Shown here in pieces: positions 1-5,750 of a stretch of 7,876 nt of DNA (its first letter is position 1; every line of letters starts with the position of its first letter). The stretch is from CAYNYF01 sp964401385 (lineage in GTDB: Bacteria > Planctomycetota > Phycisphaerae > SM23-33): positions 1-7,876 of the forward strand of contig CAYNYF010000121.1 of the NCBI GenBank assembly GCA_964401385.1, written 5' to 3'. The notes beneath the pieces are model-generated. The model saw nothing but the letters and a program-made list of their open reading frames with translations. It ran no database searches and was not told where the DNA came from. The position numbers were made by a program, and so were the translations under genes.

Positions 1-44
1 GCTTCTGCTGCCCGCCTACCTACCGGAGGTGGGCAGGCAGAAGC
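1..44. repeat. Imperfect inverted repeat (hairpin) at the window edge
   Basis: The first eight bases, GCTTCTGC, are matched by GCAGAAGC at 37-44. Inside them, 9-20 pairs with 25-36 with one bulged base and about two mismatches, leaving a TACC loop. The stem is long and GC-rich and no T-tract follows on the plus strand, so it is not a clear intrinsic terminator. It may be the end of another intergenic repeat cut by the window edge. No gene is visible around it. Confidence 0.6.
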
Positions 45-54
45 ATGGCACCAA

Positions 55-132
55 CAGGGAACAGATAGGGACTGGGGACCGTGAGACCGAATACCGTGGG
101 ACCGGGAACGGCATAGGGACCAGGGACTGGGG
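55..132. repeat. Degenerate run of GGGAC/GGGAA motifs
   Basis: About seven GGGAC or GGGAA words occur in roughly 80 bp, often as GGGACTGGGGA or GGGACCGGGA, spaced irregularly. This looks like a decayed short tandem repeat. No reading frame or RNA gene can be supported here. The G-runs are all on the plus strand, so G-rich secondary structure is possible, but this is inference. Confidence 0.5.
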
Positions 133-133
133 C

Positions 134-157
134 GTAGGGTGCGTGCTTGCACGCACC
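134..157 (+). repeat. GTAG-hairpin (REP-like) element, CGTGC-stem type, copy 1
   Basis: GTAGGGTG is followed by CGTGC, a TT loop, GCACG and CACC, so GGTGCGTGC and GCACGCACC form perfect 9-bp arms behind a 5' GTAG tetranucleotide. A GTAG-type tetranucleotide beside a short hairpin is the hallmark of bacterial REP elements, which are moved by RAYT (TnpA-REP) Y1 transposases. No RAYT gene lies in this window. The REP assignment is inference; the palindrome is seen directly. Confidence 0.6.
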
Positions 158-177
158 TCCTACCTCCCTTTCAGCGC

Positions 178-200
178 GTAGGGTGCGTGCTCGCACGCAC
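178..200 (+). repeat. GTAG-hairpin (REP-like) element, CGTGC-stem type, copy 2
   Basis: This is a second copy, in the same orientation, 44 bp after the first. It has GTAGGGTG, the CGTGC arm, a TC loop and the GCACGCAC arm, giving 8-bp perfect arms. The only internal difference from copy 1 is the loop (TC for TT). The same TT/TC variation recurs in the oppositely oriented copies at 253-483, linking all of them into one family. Confidence 0.6.
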
Positions 201-224
201 GCGAACTGCTTTCTTCCCGGCGAC

Positions 225-484
225 GCCTGCGCGATATGTCATTCCATGACGCGTGGCTGCAAGCAGCCACCCTACCGCCTGCGCGATGTCTCATCGCATG
301 ACAGGTGGCTGCAAGCAGCCACCCTACCGCCTGCGCGATATGTCATTCCATGACGCGTGGCTGCGAGCAGCCACCCTACCGCCTGCGCGATGTCTCATCG
401 CATGACAGGTGGCTGCAAGCAGCCACCCTACCGGCTGCGCGATATGTCATTCCATGACGCGTGGCTGCGAGCAGCCACCATACC
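225..484. repeat. Five tandem 52-bp units in A-B-A-B-A order
   Basis: The units are A1 225-276, B1 277-328, A2 329-380, B2 381-432 and A3 433-484, all exactly 52 bp with no spacers. B1 and B2 are identical. A1 and A2 differ by one loop base. A3 has a few changes, including CATACC for CCTACC. A and B differ by a fixed set of about six substitutions, so the real period is 104 bp. Every unit holds two palindromes: GTGGCTGC..GCAGCCAC with a 2-base loop, and a smaller GTCAT/ATGAC (A) or TCAT/ATGA (B) stem with a 3-base loop. Read on the minus strand, the larger palindrome is GTAGGGTG plus a GCTGC stem, the same architecture as the elements at 134 and 178. This is not a CRISPR array because no part varies from unit to unit. 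The array ends just past the stop codon of the vWA gene. Confidence 0.85.
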
Positions 485-505
485 GACTTGTCAAGAGCCG
501 CCCGC

Positions 506-1654
506 TCATTTGCCCTCTTGGAACTTGAACCCCTTCTCCGCGGCCTGGGCGTGCACGGCCGAGCGGAGGGCGGCGTCGAAGGACTTCTTGTCGCTGAGCC
601 CCTGCTTGGTCATCTGCTCCTTGACGTAGGCGCCCCGCTTGGCGTTGAGGGTCTGGATTTCCTTCTGGAGCTCCGAGCGGCGGCGGGCCTGCTTTTCGAC
701 GTGGGCCTTGCGCTGCTGGGCGTTCATTTTCCGCATTTCCTCCGGCAGCTCTTCGGCCTTGACCTTGGCCAGATCGACCTTGTTGGCCTTGAGGGCGTCG
801 ACCAGGTCCCAGCGGGAGTTGCGGTAGAGGCCGTTGGCCTTGCCGGCGGCACGCTCGGCCGCGACGGCCACGCCGAGCTTGGCGGCGTTGCCGTCCTGGA
901 TGATCTGGTTGGCCGCCCCGGCCCGCCCCGCGGCGCCGTAGGCCACATACGTCTTGTTCAGCTCGGCGCCGAGCCGGGCAAGCTTCTTGTCGTGGGGGGT
1001 GGTGATGGTGACGGTGCCGCTGTTCTGGTCGATGGCGGCGTAGCGCCCGTCGGCCCAGCGGGCAGCGTCGGCCCAGCCGGTCCTCCGGCCTTCGGCCTCC
1101 TGCCCGCAGTAGATCGTGTTGATGATGATCCCCTTGGCTGCCGCGGCGGCGCAGACGTCCTTGAGCTTGTACTGCTTGTCCTGGTGGGCCGTCTCGTTGC
1201 CGGCCACGAAGATGATCCGCAGGGCATTAGCCTGGCCCGACCACTTCTGCTCCAGCGTGGCCGCCCGCGTGACCCGCGCGACGTACTCGACGGACCCGCT
1301 CGCCGTCAGCGCGAACAGCTTGCCGTAGACCGTGTCCAGGTCGTCGGTCAGGTCGCACATCTTCTTCACATAGCCGGCCTTCGCGTCCAGCCTGCCGCCG
1401 CCGTACTGGTACAGCCCCACGCGCAGCACCGGCCGGGGCCTGGCCGTCGCCAGCTCGTTGACGACCGCCCACAGCTTCGTTTTGGCCGACTCGATCAGCC
1501 CGCCCATGGAGCCGGAGGTGTCCAGGCAGATCACCAGATCCACGTGCCGCGGCGCCTTGGCGGCGGCGCCGGCGTCTTCGGTCTCCACGGCCGCCGCGAA
1601 GCCCAGCGTGGCCGCGAAGGCCGCCGTCAGCAGAAATGCACTCGTCCGTTTCAT
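506..1654 (-). CDS. Exported vWA-domain protein with basic C-terminal helix
   Basis: This 382-residue protein starts with a signal peptide (MKRTSAFLLTAAFAATLG, cleavage around residues 20-25). A von Willebrand factor A domain spans about residues 37-215. Its MIDAS metal-binding motif is DTSGS at 45-49, and the usual fourth-strand DG is replaced by FVAGNE at 149-154. Residues 300-350 are highly charged and probably helical or coiled-coil, a tail I recall from planctomycete vWA proteins. Such domains bind protein ligands through a divalent cation; the partner here is unknown. I chose the ATG at 1654 because the signal peptide begins there and AGGGAG lies about 8 bases upstream; an upstream in-frame extension to 1843 adds only a low-complexity, non-homologous leader. 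It lies 103 bp downstream of the HEAT-repeat gene on the same strand, so co-transcription is plausible. The 3' end runs straight into the 52-bp repeat array. Confidence 0.88.
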   Translation of the reverse strand: MKRTSAFLLTAAFAATLGFAAAVETEDAGAAAKAPRHVDLVICLDTSGSMGGLIESAKTKLWAVVNELATARPRPVLRVGLYQYGGGRLDAKAGYVKKMCDLTDDLDTVYGKLFALTASGSVEYVARVTRAATLEQKWSGQANALRIIFVAGNETAHQDKQYKLKDVCAAAAAKGIIINTIYCGQEAEGRRTGWADAARWADGRYAAIDQNSGTVTITTPHDKKLARLGAELNKTYVAYGAAGRAGAANQIIQDGNAAKLGVAVAAERAAGKANGLYRNSRWDLVDALKANKVDLAKVKAEELPEEMRKMNAQQRKAHVEKQARRRSELQKEIQTLNAKRGAYVKEQMTKQGLSDKKSFDAALRSAVHAQAAEKGFKFQEGK

Positions 1655-1757
1655 GGCTCTTCTCCCTAATGACCGTTCCTGATTACTTGGACGCGCGGGC
1701 GGGCCGAAAAGTTCCCGGCGGATTACGGCCGACAGCAGAGCAGGCGCCTTGGCGGGC

Positions 1758-3293
1758 TCACTTCTGCCTGATCCTCCGGGCGCGTTGGGCCAAGCCGTTG
1801 CGCTCGGACAGCTCGAGGAGGCTGTTGCGGAAATTGCGGACATTGAGCGTGTGTGCCCGCTCCAGTGCGTCGAGATACTTGTCCAGCTTGCCCGACTGGA
1901 GCTGCTCGCCCGTGTGACGGCCGACGTATTCGAAGAGAATCTCCCAACTGACGCACCACGGCATCAGCCCGCCCCAGAAGTCGCGCGGCTCCAACCGCTT
2001 CTGGATGATCTCGACGAGGTCGTCCAGGTACGCCCCGGCATCGCCGACGGCCAGGGCGTTGATGAAGACGGACTTGAAGTCCGCGTCCTTGCGGTGGGCC
2101 AGCAGAACGTCCTTGGAGAGCTTGGGATCGAAGGAAAGCAGGCTCAGCGCCGCGGCCGTGCGGACCTTGGCGTCCTTGTCCTCGAGCATCCGATCCAGCA
2201 GCGGCAGCAGCCGGGCGAACTGGCCGAAGCCGACCGCCCGGGCCACGCCGAGCCGCACGCGGGGGTCCTTGTCATTCGACAGCCTCGTCAGCGGCTCGGC
2301 CGCCCGCTCGATGGGGAAATCGGCCAGCAGGATCGCCGCCGCCTGGCGGACCTGGGCATCGGCGTCCTTCGTCCAGCGGCCCAGCGGCTTGTCGATTTCC
2401 TTCACGCCCGACCGGCCCAGCGCCCGGATCGCCAGGGCGCGGCTCTTGGCCGCGGCGTCGCCGTCGATCAGGGCCACGATTTCCTTCCAGAACTTGCCGG
2501 CGGCGCGGTTGACCACGTTCGCGTCGCGCCTGGTCAGGCCGCTGATGGAACCCTTGCCGATCGTGCACAGCCAGAACGCCGCCTCCCCGTCATCGACATA
2601 CGGGCTTTTCGCCCCGATGGCCCGGATGGCCTCGTCGGCGACGGGCGCGTCCTTGTGCCGGATGAGCTTGATGATGGCCGCGGCCACGTTCTCGCGGTCG
2701 AAATCCTTCGTGCCCCACAGGCCGCCCCCGCTCATCTGGTTGAGCTGGCGGATGCCGTAGCGGACGTCGGCCGAGGTGCTGCTGGCCAGCAGGCCGGTCA
2801 GCTCCGCCCAGAGCACGTCCTTGATGGACCGCCCTTTCGGGCTGGGCTTGTCGTCGGCCGCCAGGATGACCCCCTGGTCTTCCCTGGTCTTGTGATGCTT
2901 CCAGAGCTGGCGGAGGATGCCCGGGCTTTCGGTCCTCTTGGCGAAGAGGATGTAACTCCGCCCCGGCTCAAACTTGTACAACTGCGGCAAGAACTCGTAG
3001 CCGTCGCGGTGATTCGGATCGTACCCGTAGTGGTGAAAGGCCAGGTCGGCTTCCTTGAGATCGCCCTTGAGGACCGAGACGACCTTCATCTCGGTGGCGA
3101 AGACCACGTAGCCGCGGTATTCGGTGAACCAGACGTCCTCGATGGGTCGGGCCGAAACCGCCTTGGCCTTGACGATCACGTCGGCCTGCTTGATGAGTTC
3201 CTCGAGTGTCAGCGCCGGACCGACGGGATACGCCCCGGCCGGAGCGGCGAACGCCAGCGCCACCAGCGCAATCAAGACAAGTCCTCGTTGCAT
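1758..3293 (-). CDS. Exported HEAT-repeat protein
   Basis: This 511-residue protein begins with a signal peptide (hydrophobic residues 4-20, AYPVG after the likely cleavage site). Residues 30-125 form a compact domain containing VIVKAKAV, VVSVLKGDL and FEPGRSYILFAK. That pattern recalls the OB-fold/TIMP-like modules of other bacterial exported proteins, but the assignment is tentative. Residues about 200-395 contain helical repeats; the clearest are around 307-328 (TKDADAQVRQAAAILL), 340-355 (NDKDPRVRLGVARAVG) and 371-388, which match HEAT/PBS-lyase-type repeats. The C-terminal 100 residues are helical and unassigned. HEAT repeats usually bind proteins, and no catalytic motif is visible. The ATG at 3293 is preceded by AAAGGGA at good spacing. 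It is probably the first gene of a pair with the vWA gene, divergent from the SDR gene. Confidence 0.88.
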   Translation of the reverse strand: MQRGLVLIALVALAFAAPAGAYPVGPALTLEELIKQADVIVKAKAVSARPIEDVWFTEYRGYVVFATEMKVVSVLKGDLKEADLAFHHYGYDPNHRDGYEFLPQLYKFEPGRSYILFAKRTESPGILRQLWKHHKTREDQGVILAADDKPSPKGRSIKDVLWAELTGLLASSTSADVRYGIRQLNQMSGGGLWGTKDFDRENVAAAIIKLIRHKDAPVADEAIRAIGAKSPYVDDGEAAFWLCTIGKGSISGLTRRDANVVNRAAGKFWKEIVALIDGDAAAKSRALAIRALGRSGVKEIDKPLGRWTKDADAQVRQAAAILLADFPIERAAEPLTRLSNDKDPRVRLGVARAVGFGQFARLLPLLDRMLEDKDAKVRTAAALSLLSFDPKLSKDVLLAHRKDADFKSVFINALAVGDAGAYLDDLVEIIQKRLEPRDFWGGLMPWCVSWEILFEYVGRHTGEQLQSGKLDKYLDALERAHTLNVRNFRNSLLELSERNGLAQRARRIRQK

Positions 3294-3393
3294 GATCGAT
3301 TCCCTTTCAGCAAGTCCGCTTGCCTGCTTCGACGCGCGGCGGCCGCGCCGGTTCCCGTCCACCCGGAGGTTTCCGTCGAGGCATGCTTGCCTT

Positions 3394-3399
3394 ACAATG
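3394..3399 (+). promoter_or_regulatory. Candidate -10 box for the SDR gene
   Basis: TACAAT, one mismatch from TATAAT, ends five bases before the GTG start at 3405. Transcription from it would begin at about the start codon, giving a leaderless mRNA. This fits the lack of a Shine-Dalgarno sequence just before the GTG. No convincing -35 hexamer is visible, and GGAGGT at 3365-3370 is too far upstream to serve the GTG. The 111-bp spacer must also contain the promoter of the divergent HEAT-repeat gene. Confidence 0.3.
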
Positions 3400-3404
3400 C
3401 GGCC

Positions 3405-4139
3405 GTGGAGCTTCGCGGGAAAGTCGCGCTGGTGACGGGCGCCGGCCAACGTATCGGGCGGGCGATCGCCCTGGCGCTGGGGCGGGCCGGGGCGAGCGTC
3501 ATCGTCCATTACAACCGCTCGGTCGACGAGGCGGACGCCACGGCCGAGCAGGTCCGCGCCCTCGGGGTCAAGGCCGAAGCCATCCGGGCCGACCTGACCA
3601 GCGTCGAGCAGATCCGGGCCATGTTCGCCGCCGCGGCCGAGCGGTTCGGGCGGCTGGACGTGCTCGTCAACAACGCCTCGACTTTCTATCCCACGCCGCT
3701 GGCGGAGCTTACGGAGGAGAACTGGGATAAGCTGCTCACCGTCAACGCCAAGGCCCCGACCTTTTGCATCCAGGCGGCCGCCGAGTTGATGCGGGCCGGC
3801 GGAGGCGGCTGCATCATTAATATAACCGACATCTCGGCCTCTCGTCCGTGGCGGACGTTCGTTGCATACTGCGCGTCCAAGGCGGCGCTGGCGGCGGTGA
3901 CGATCTCTGCCGCCAAGGCCCTGGCGGTCGACGGCATCCGCGTCAACGCCGTCGCCCCCGGCGTGATCGCCCCCCCGCCGGACGCGACGCCGGAGTCGGT
4001 CGCCAGGCTGATCAAGCCCGTTCCCCTCGGGCGGAAGGGCGAGCCGGAGGACGTCGCCGCGGCCGTGGTCTTCCTGGCGACCAACGACTACATCACCGGC
4101 CAGACCATCAACGTCGACGGCGGCAGGAGCATCGCCTGA
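3405..4139 (+). CDS. SDR oxidoreductase, pteridine-reductase (PTR1/FolM)-like
   Basis: This 244-residue short-chain dehydrogenase/reductase has TGAGQRIG at 11-18 (Rossmann nucleotide-binding loop), HYNRS at 35-39, NNASTFYPTPL at 89-99, YCASK at 155-159 and a C-terminal YITGQTINVDGG. HYxRS after strand 2 and NNAS-FYPTPL are typical of PTR1, the NADPH-dependent pteridine reductase. Thirteen residues before the catalytic Tyr155, where classical SDRs have Ser, there is Asp142, as in PTR1 (Asp181/Tyr194). The likely reaction is NADPH reduction of a dihydropterin such as dihydrobiopterin or dihydromonapterin; the substrate is inferred. The start is GTG at 3405, giving MELRGKVALVTG; in-frame sequence upstream is not SDR-like. 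The stop overlaps the next start by one base, so this gene heads a likely three-gene cluster with a membrane protein and an AKR. Confidence 0.88.
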   Translation: MELRGKVALVTGAGQRIGRAIALALGRAGASVIVHYNRSVDEADATAEQVRALGVKAEAIRADLTSVEQIRAMFAAAAERFGRLDVLVNNASTFYPTPLAELTEENWDKLLTVNAKAPTFCIQAAAELMRAGGGGCIINITDISASRPWRTFVAYCASKAALAAVTISAAKALAVDGIRVNAVAPGVIAPPPDATPESVARLIKPVPLGRKGEPEDVAAAVVFLATNDYITGQTINVDGGRSIA

Positions 4140-4498
4140 TGCCGACCATCTCACTCACGGCTGCCATCGGCTTCGTCGTATGCTTGGAGCTTACAGGAGC
4201 TGTATATCTGGCCTTTGCCGTTCCCGCGGGCGTGATACTGGCACTGCTCTTTCGCAGGGCGGCCCTGGGCGCCCTGGTGGGATGCATCGCCGCGATGGTT
4301 GCGACCTCTCTCCTGAAGAGCAAGCTCCCATTCCACTATTGGGCGCATGCGAACGACTTCATCATTGAGCCCTTTTACCAACTCAAGATTCTCAAACACC
4401 CCTTGGAGGGTTTGCTTTCTCTGCTATTCCATATCGGGCTGCCCATGGCCCTAATAGTCTATGTGCCCAACCTGGTGCGGCGAAAACAACTCAAATGA
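4139..4498 (+). CDS. Small integral membrane protein, function unknown
   Basis: This 119-residue hydrophobic protein is not one I recognise. Membrane segments are likely at about residues 7-37 (long enough for one or two helices), 42-58 and 91-109. A more polar stretch at 60-88 contains FHYWAHANDF, and the C-terminus is basic (RRKQLK). The ATG shares its A with the TGA of the SDR gene, and AGGAG lies nine bases upstream inside the SDR gene, so translation is probably coupled. Its base composition is visibly more AT-rich, with more A/T third positions, than the flanking SDR and AKR genes. This may reflect transfer or weaker codon selection. No function can be assigned; position suggests a role linked to the neighbouring oxidoreductases, but that is inference only. 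Confidence 0.7.
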   Translation: MPTISLTAAIGFVVCLELTGAVYLAFAVPAGVILALLFRRAALGALVGCIAAMVATSLLKSKLPFHYWAHANDFIIEPFYQLKILKHPLEGLLSLLFHIGLPMALIVYVPNLVRRKQLK

Positions 4499-4548
4499 CG
4501 TCGATGGCGGCAAAAGCACCGTATAGGCATGGCGAAAGGAACGAATCG

Positions 4549-5472
4549 ATGAAAAAGCGAGACTTCGGCACGACCGGCGTGAAGGTCAGCGAGATCGGCT
4601 TCGGCGGCTGGTCCATCGGCGAGAGGCAATGGGGCAGCCCGCCGGTGGAGGAGTCCAAGGCGGCCATGCGCGCGGCCCTGGAGGCGGGCGTGACCTTCTT
4701 CGACACCGCCCAGGAGTACGGCGGCGGCAAGAGCGAGGAGGTCTTCGGCGAGGTTCTGGGCGGGCGCGAAGGCGTATTCGTCTCCACCAAGACGGGCAAG
4801 TACTGGGAGGGCGACAAGTTCCGCACCGACTATTCGCCGGAGTTCATCGTCTCCTCGGCCGAGGACTCGCTGCGCCGGCTGAAGACCGACTGCATCGACC
4901 TGTACCAGTTGCACAACCCGGGGGTGGAGGTTTCCGCCCGCCCGGAGACGTGGGCGGCCCTCAAGCAGCTCCAGCAGGCCGGCAAGATCCGCTTCTACGG
5001 GGCCAGCCTGGACTCCATGGCGGAGTTCCGCTCGGCCGTCGAGGGCGGCTGCGCGTCCATTCAGATCATGGTCCACATGGCTGAGGTCCGCGCGCTGCCG
5101 CTGCTTCAGGCGGCCGACGAGGCCGGGCTGGCCGTCATCGTCCGCACGCCCATGGCCTGGGGGGCGCTGACCGGAAAGTACAGGCCCGGATTCACGCTGC
5201 CGAAGGGCGACTTCCGCGCCCCCGGCGGCTGGGCCCACAAGACCTTCACCAAGTACGTCGATCGGGCCGAGCAGCTCCGCTTCCTGGAGGGGGCCAACCA
5301 GACCCTGGGCCAGGCGGCGCTGCGGTACGTGCTGGCCCAGCGCGGCGTCTCGGTGGTCATCCCCGGCGGCAAGACGCCGCAGCAGGCCCGCCAGAACATC
5401 GCCGCGGCCGAGGGCGCCCTCACCGCGGACCAGCTCGCCAAAATCGCCGAGCTGCAAAAGACCTGGCAATAA
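4549..5472 (+). CDS. Aldo/keto reductase
   Basis: This 307-residue cytoplasmic (alpha/beta)8-barrel oxidoreductase has the complete AKR tetrad: Asp52 and Tyr57 in FFDTAQEYGGGKSE, Lys81 in VSTKTGKYW and His122 in YQLHNPG. GASLDS at 151-156 and the C-terminal IPGGKTPQQARQNIAA at 271-286 are the NADP(H)-binding elements. Length is normal for the COG0667-type family, which reduces aldehydes and ketones; the substrate cannot be read from sequence. I chose the ATG at 4549 because AAAGGA lies eight bases upstream and the protein then begins MKKRDFGTTGVKVS, as usual. An alternative ATG at 4495 overlaps the upstream stop but would add 18 residues not typical of the family. It is probably the last gene of the SDR-membrane protein-AKR cluster. 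No strong intrinsic terminator follows. Confidence 0.9.
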   Translation: MKKRDFGTTGVKVSEIGFGGWSIGERQWGSPPVEESKAAMRAALEAGVTFFDTAQEYGGGKSEEVFGEVLGGREGVFVSTKTGKYWEGDKFRTDYSPEFIVSSAEDSLRRLKTDCIDLYQLHNPGVEVSARPETWAALKQLQQAGKIRFYGASLDSMAEFRSAVEGGCASIQIMVHMAEVRALPLLQAADEAGLAVIVRTPMAWGALTGKYRPGFTLPKGDFRAPGGWAHKTFTKYVDRAEQLRFLEGANQTLGQAALRYVLAQRGVSVVIPGGKTPQQARQNIAAAEGALTADQLAKIAELQKTWQ

Positions 5473-5592
5473 AGGGGCGACGCTACCCCATTTCCGCCAA
5501 AGAAAGCGGCGCCGCCTGTTCGGTTGAAACAATCCCGCCGCACGACTGTTTGGCCTCATGGAGCGGCAGCCCCGCCGGGTGAGCGGAAGGAA

Positions 5593-5630
5593 GAGGTTAG
5601 AGGTTAGAGGTTAGAGGTTAGAGGTTAGAG
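5593..5630 (+). repeat. Five tandem GAGGTTA heptamers
   Basis: Five perfect copies of GAGGTTA (5593-5627) are followed by a partial GAG. The array lies in the 272-bp spacer between the AKR and LysR stop codons, where no gene is visible. A reverse-complement cluster lies at 5728-5750. Such short arrays usually vary in copy number through replication slippage. Confidence 0.9.
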
Positions 5631-5727
5631 AACGCCGGGAGTCGCTGCTTCTTTTGGTGCCGAAAACACGCGGCCGCAGAAGCTCCCCGATCGACGGAAA
5701 TCAGGCTGGACGCACGCTGCTCTGGCA

Positions 5728-5750
5728 CCTCTAACCTCTCACCTCTAACC
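5728..5750 (-). repeat. Inverted heptamer cluster overlapping the LysR stop
   Basis: On the minus strand this reads GGTTAGA, GGTGAGA, GGTTAGA, GG: three heptamers, the middle one variant. It is the inverted counterpart of 5593-5630 and could pair with it across a loop of about 100 bases. The TAG stop of the LysR gene (5745-5747) lies inside the first copy, so repeat DNA defines the end of the coding sequence. Confidence 0.85.

Noticed and set aside
225..484. CRISPR array
   Set aside because: Units are contiguous with no variable spacers; the parts between palindromes are nearly identical from unit to unit and no cas gene is present.
147..629. Short frames translating the 52-bp array (GGCKQPPYRLRD-type peptides)
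   Set aside because: The peptide repeat merely mirrors the DNA repeat. 52 is not a multiple of three, so the frame shifts from unit to unit, and there is no ribosome site.
461..1669. 402-residue plus-strand open frame over the vWA gene
   Set aside because: Its product is a GC-driven Leu/Gly/Val/Arg-rich sequence without motifs, and its start lies inside the 52-bp repeat. The minus strand has a clear vWA domain.
1749..3404. Very long plus-strand open frame antisense to the HEAT-repeat gene and continuous with the SDR frame
   Set aside because: It is opened by high GC and the codon bias of the opposite gene. Its translation is low-complexity and has no domain, while the minus strand encodes a signal peptide and HEAT repeats.
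3294..4154. N-terminal extension of the HEAT-repeat ORF antisense to the SDR gene
   Set aside because: The extension is low-complexity sequence in the shadow of the SDR; the signal peptide and ribosome site place the start at 3293.
5473..5530. Intrinsic terminator after the aldo/keto reductase
   Set aside because: GGGG..CCCC and CCGC..GCGG stems are only four base pairs, and the GCGGCGCCGC palindrome has no loop or T-tract.
4459..5559. 366-residue minus-strand frame over the aldo/keto reductase gene
   Set aside because: It is a GC shadow with no motifs; the plus strand has the full AKR catalytic tetrad.
5593..5630. Telomere-like or replication-origin iteron array
   Set aside because: Heptamers resemble telomeric repeats only superficially. 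There is no replication initiator, AT-rich segment or DnaA box nearby, and both clusters sit between converging genes.
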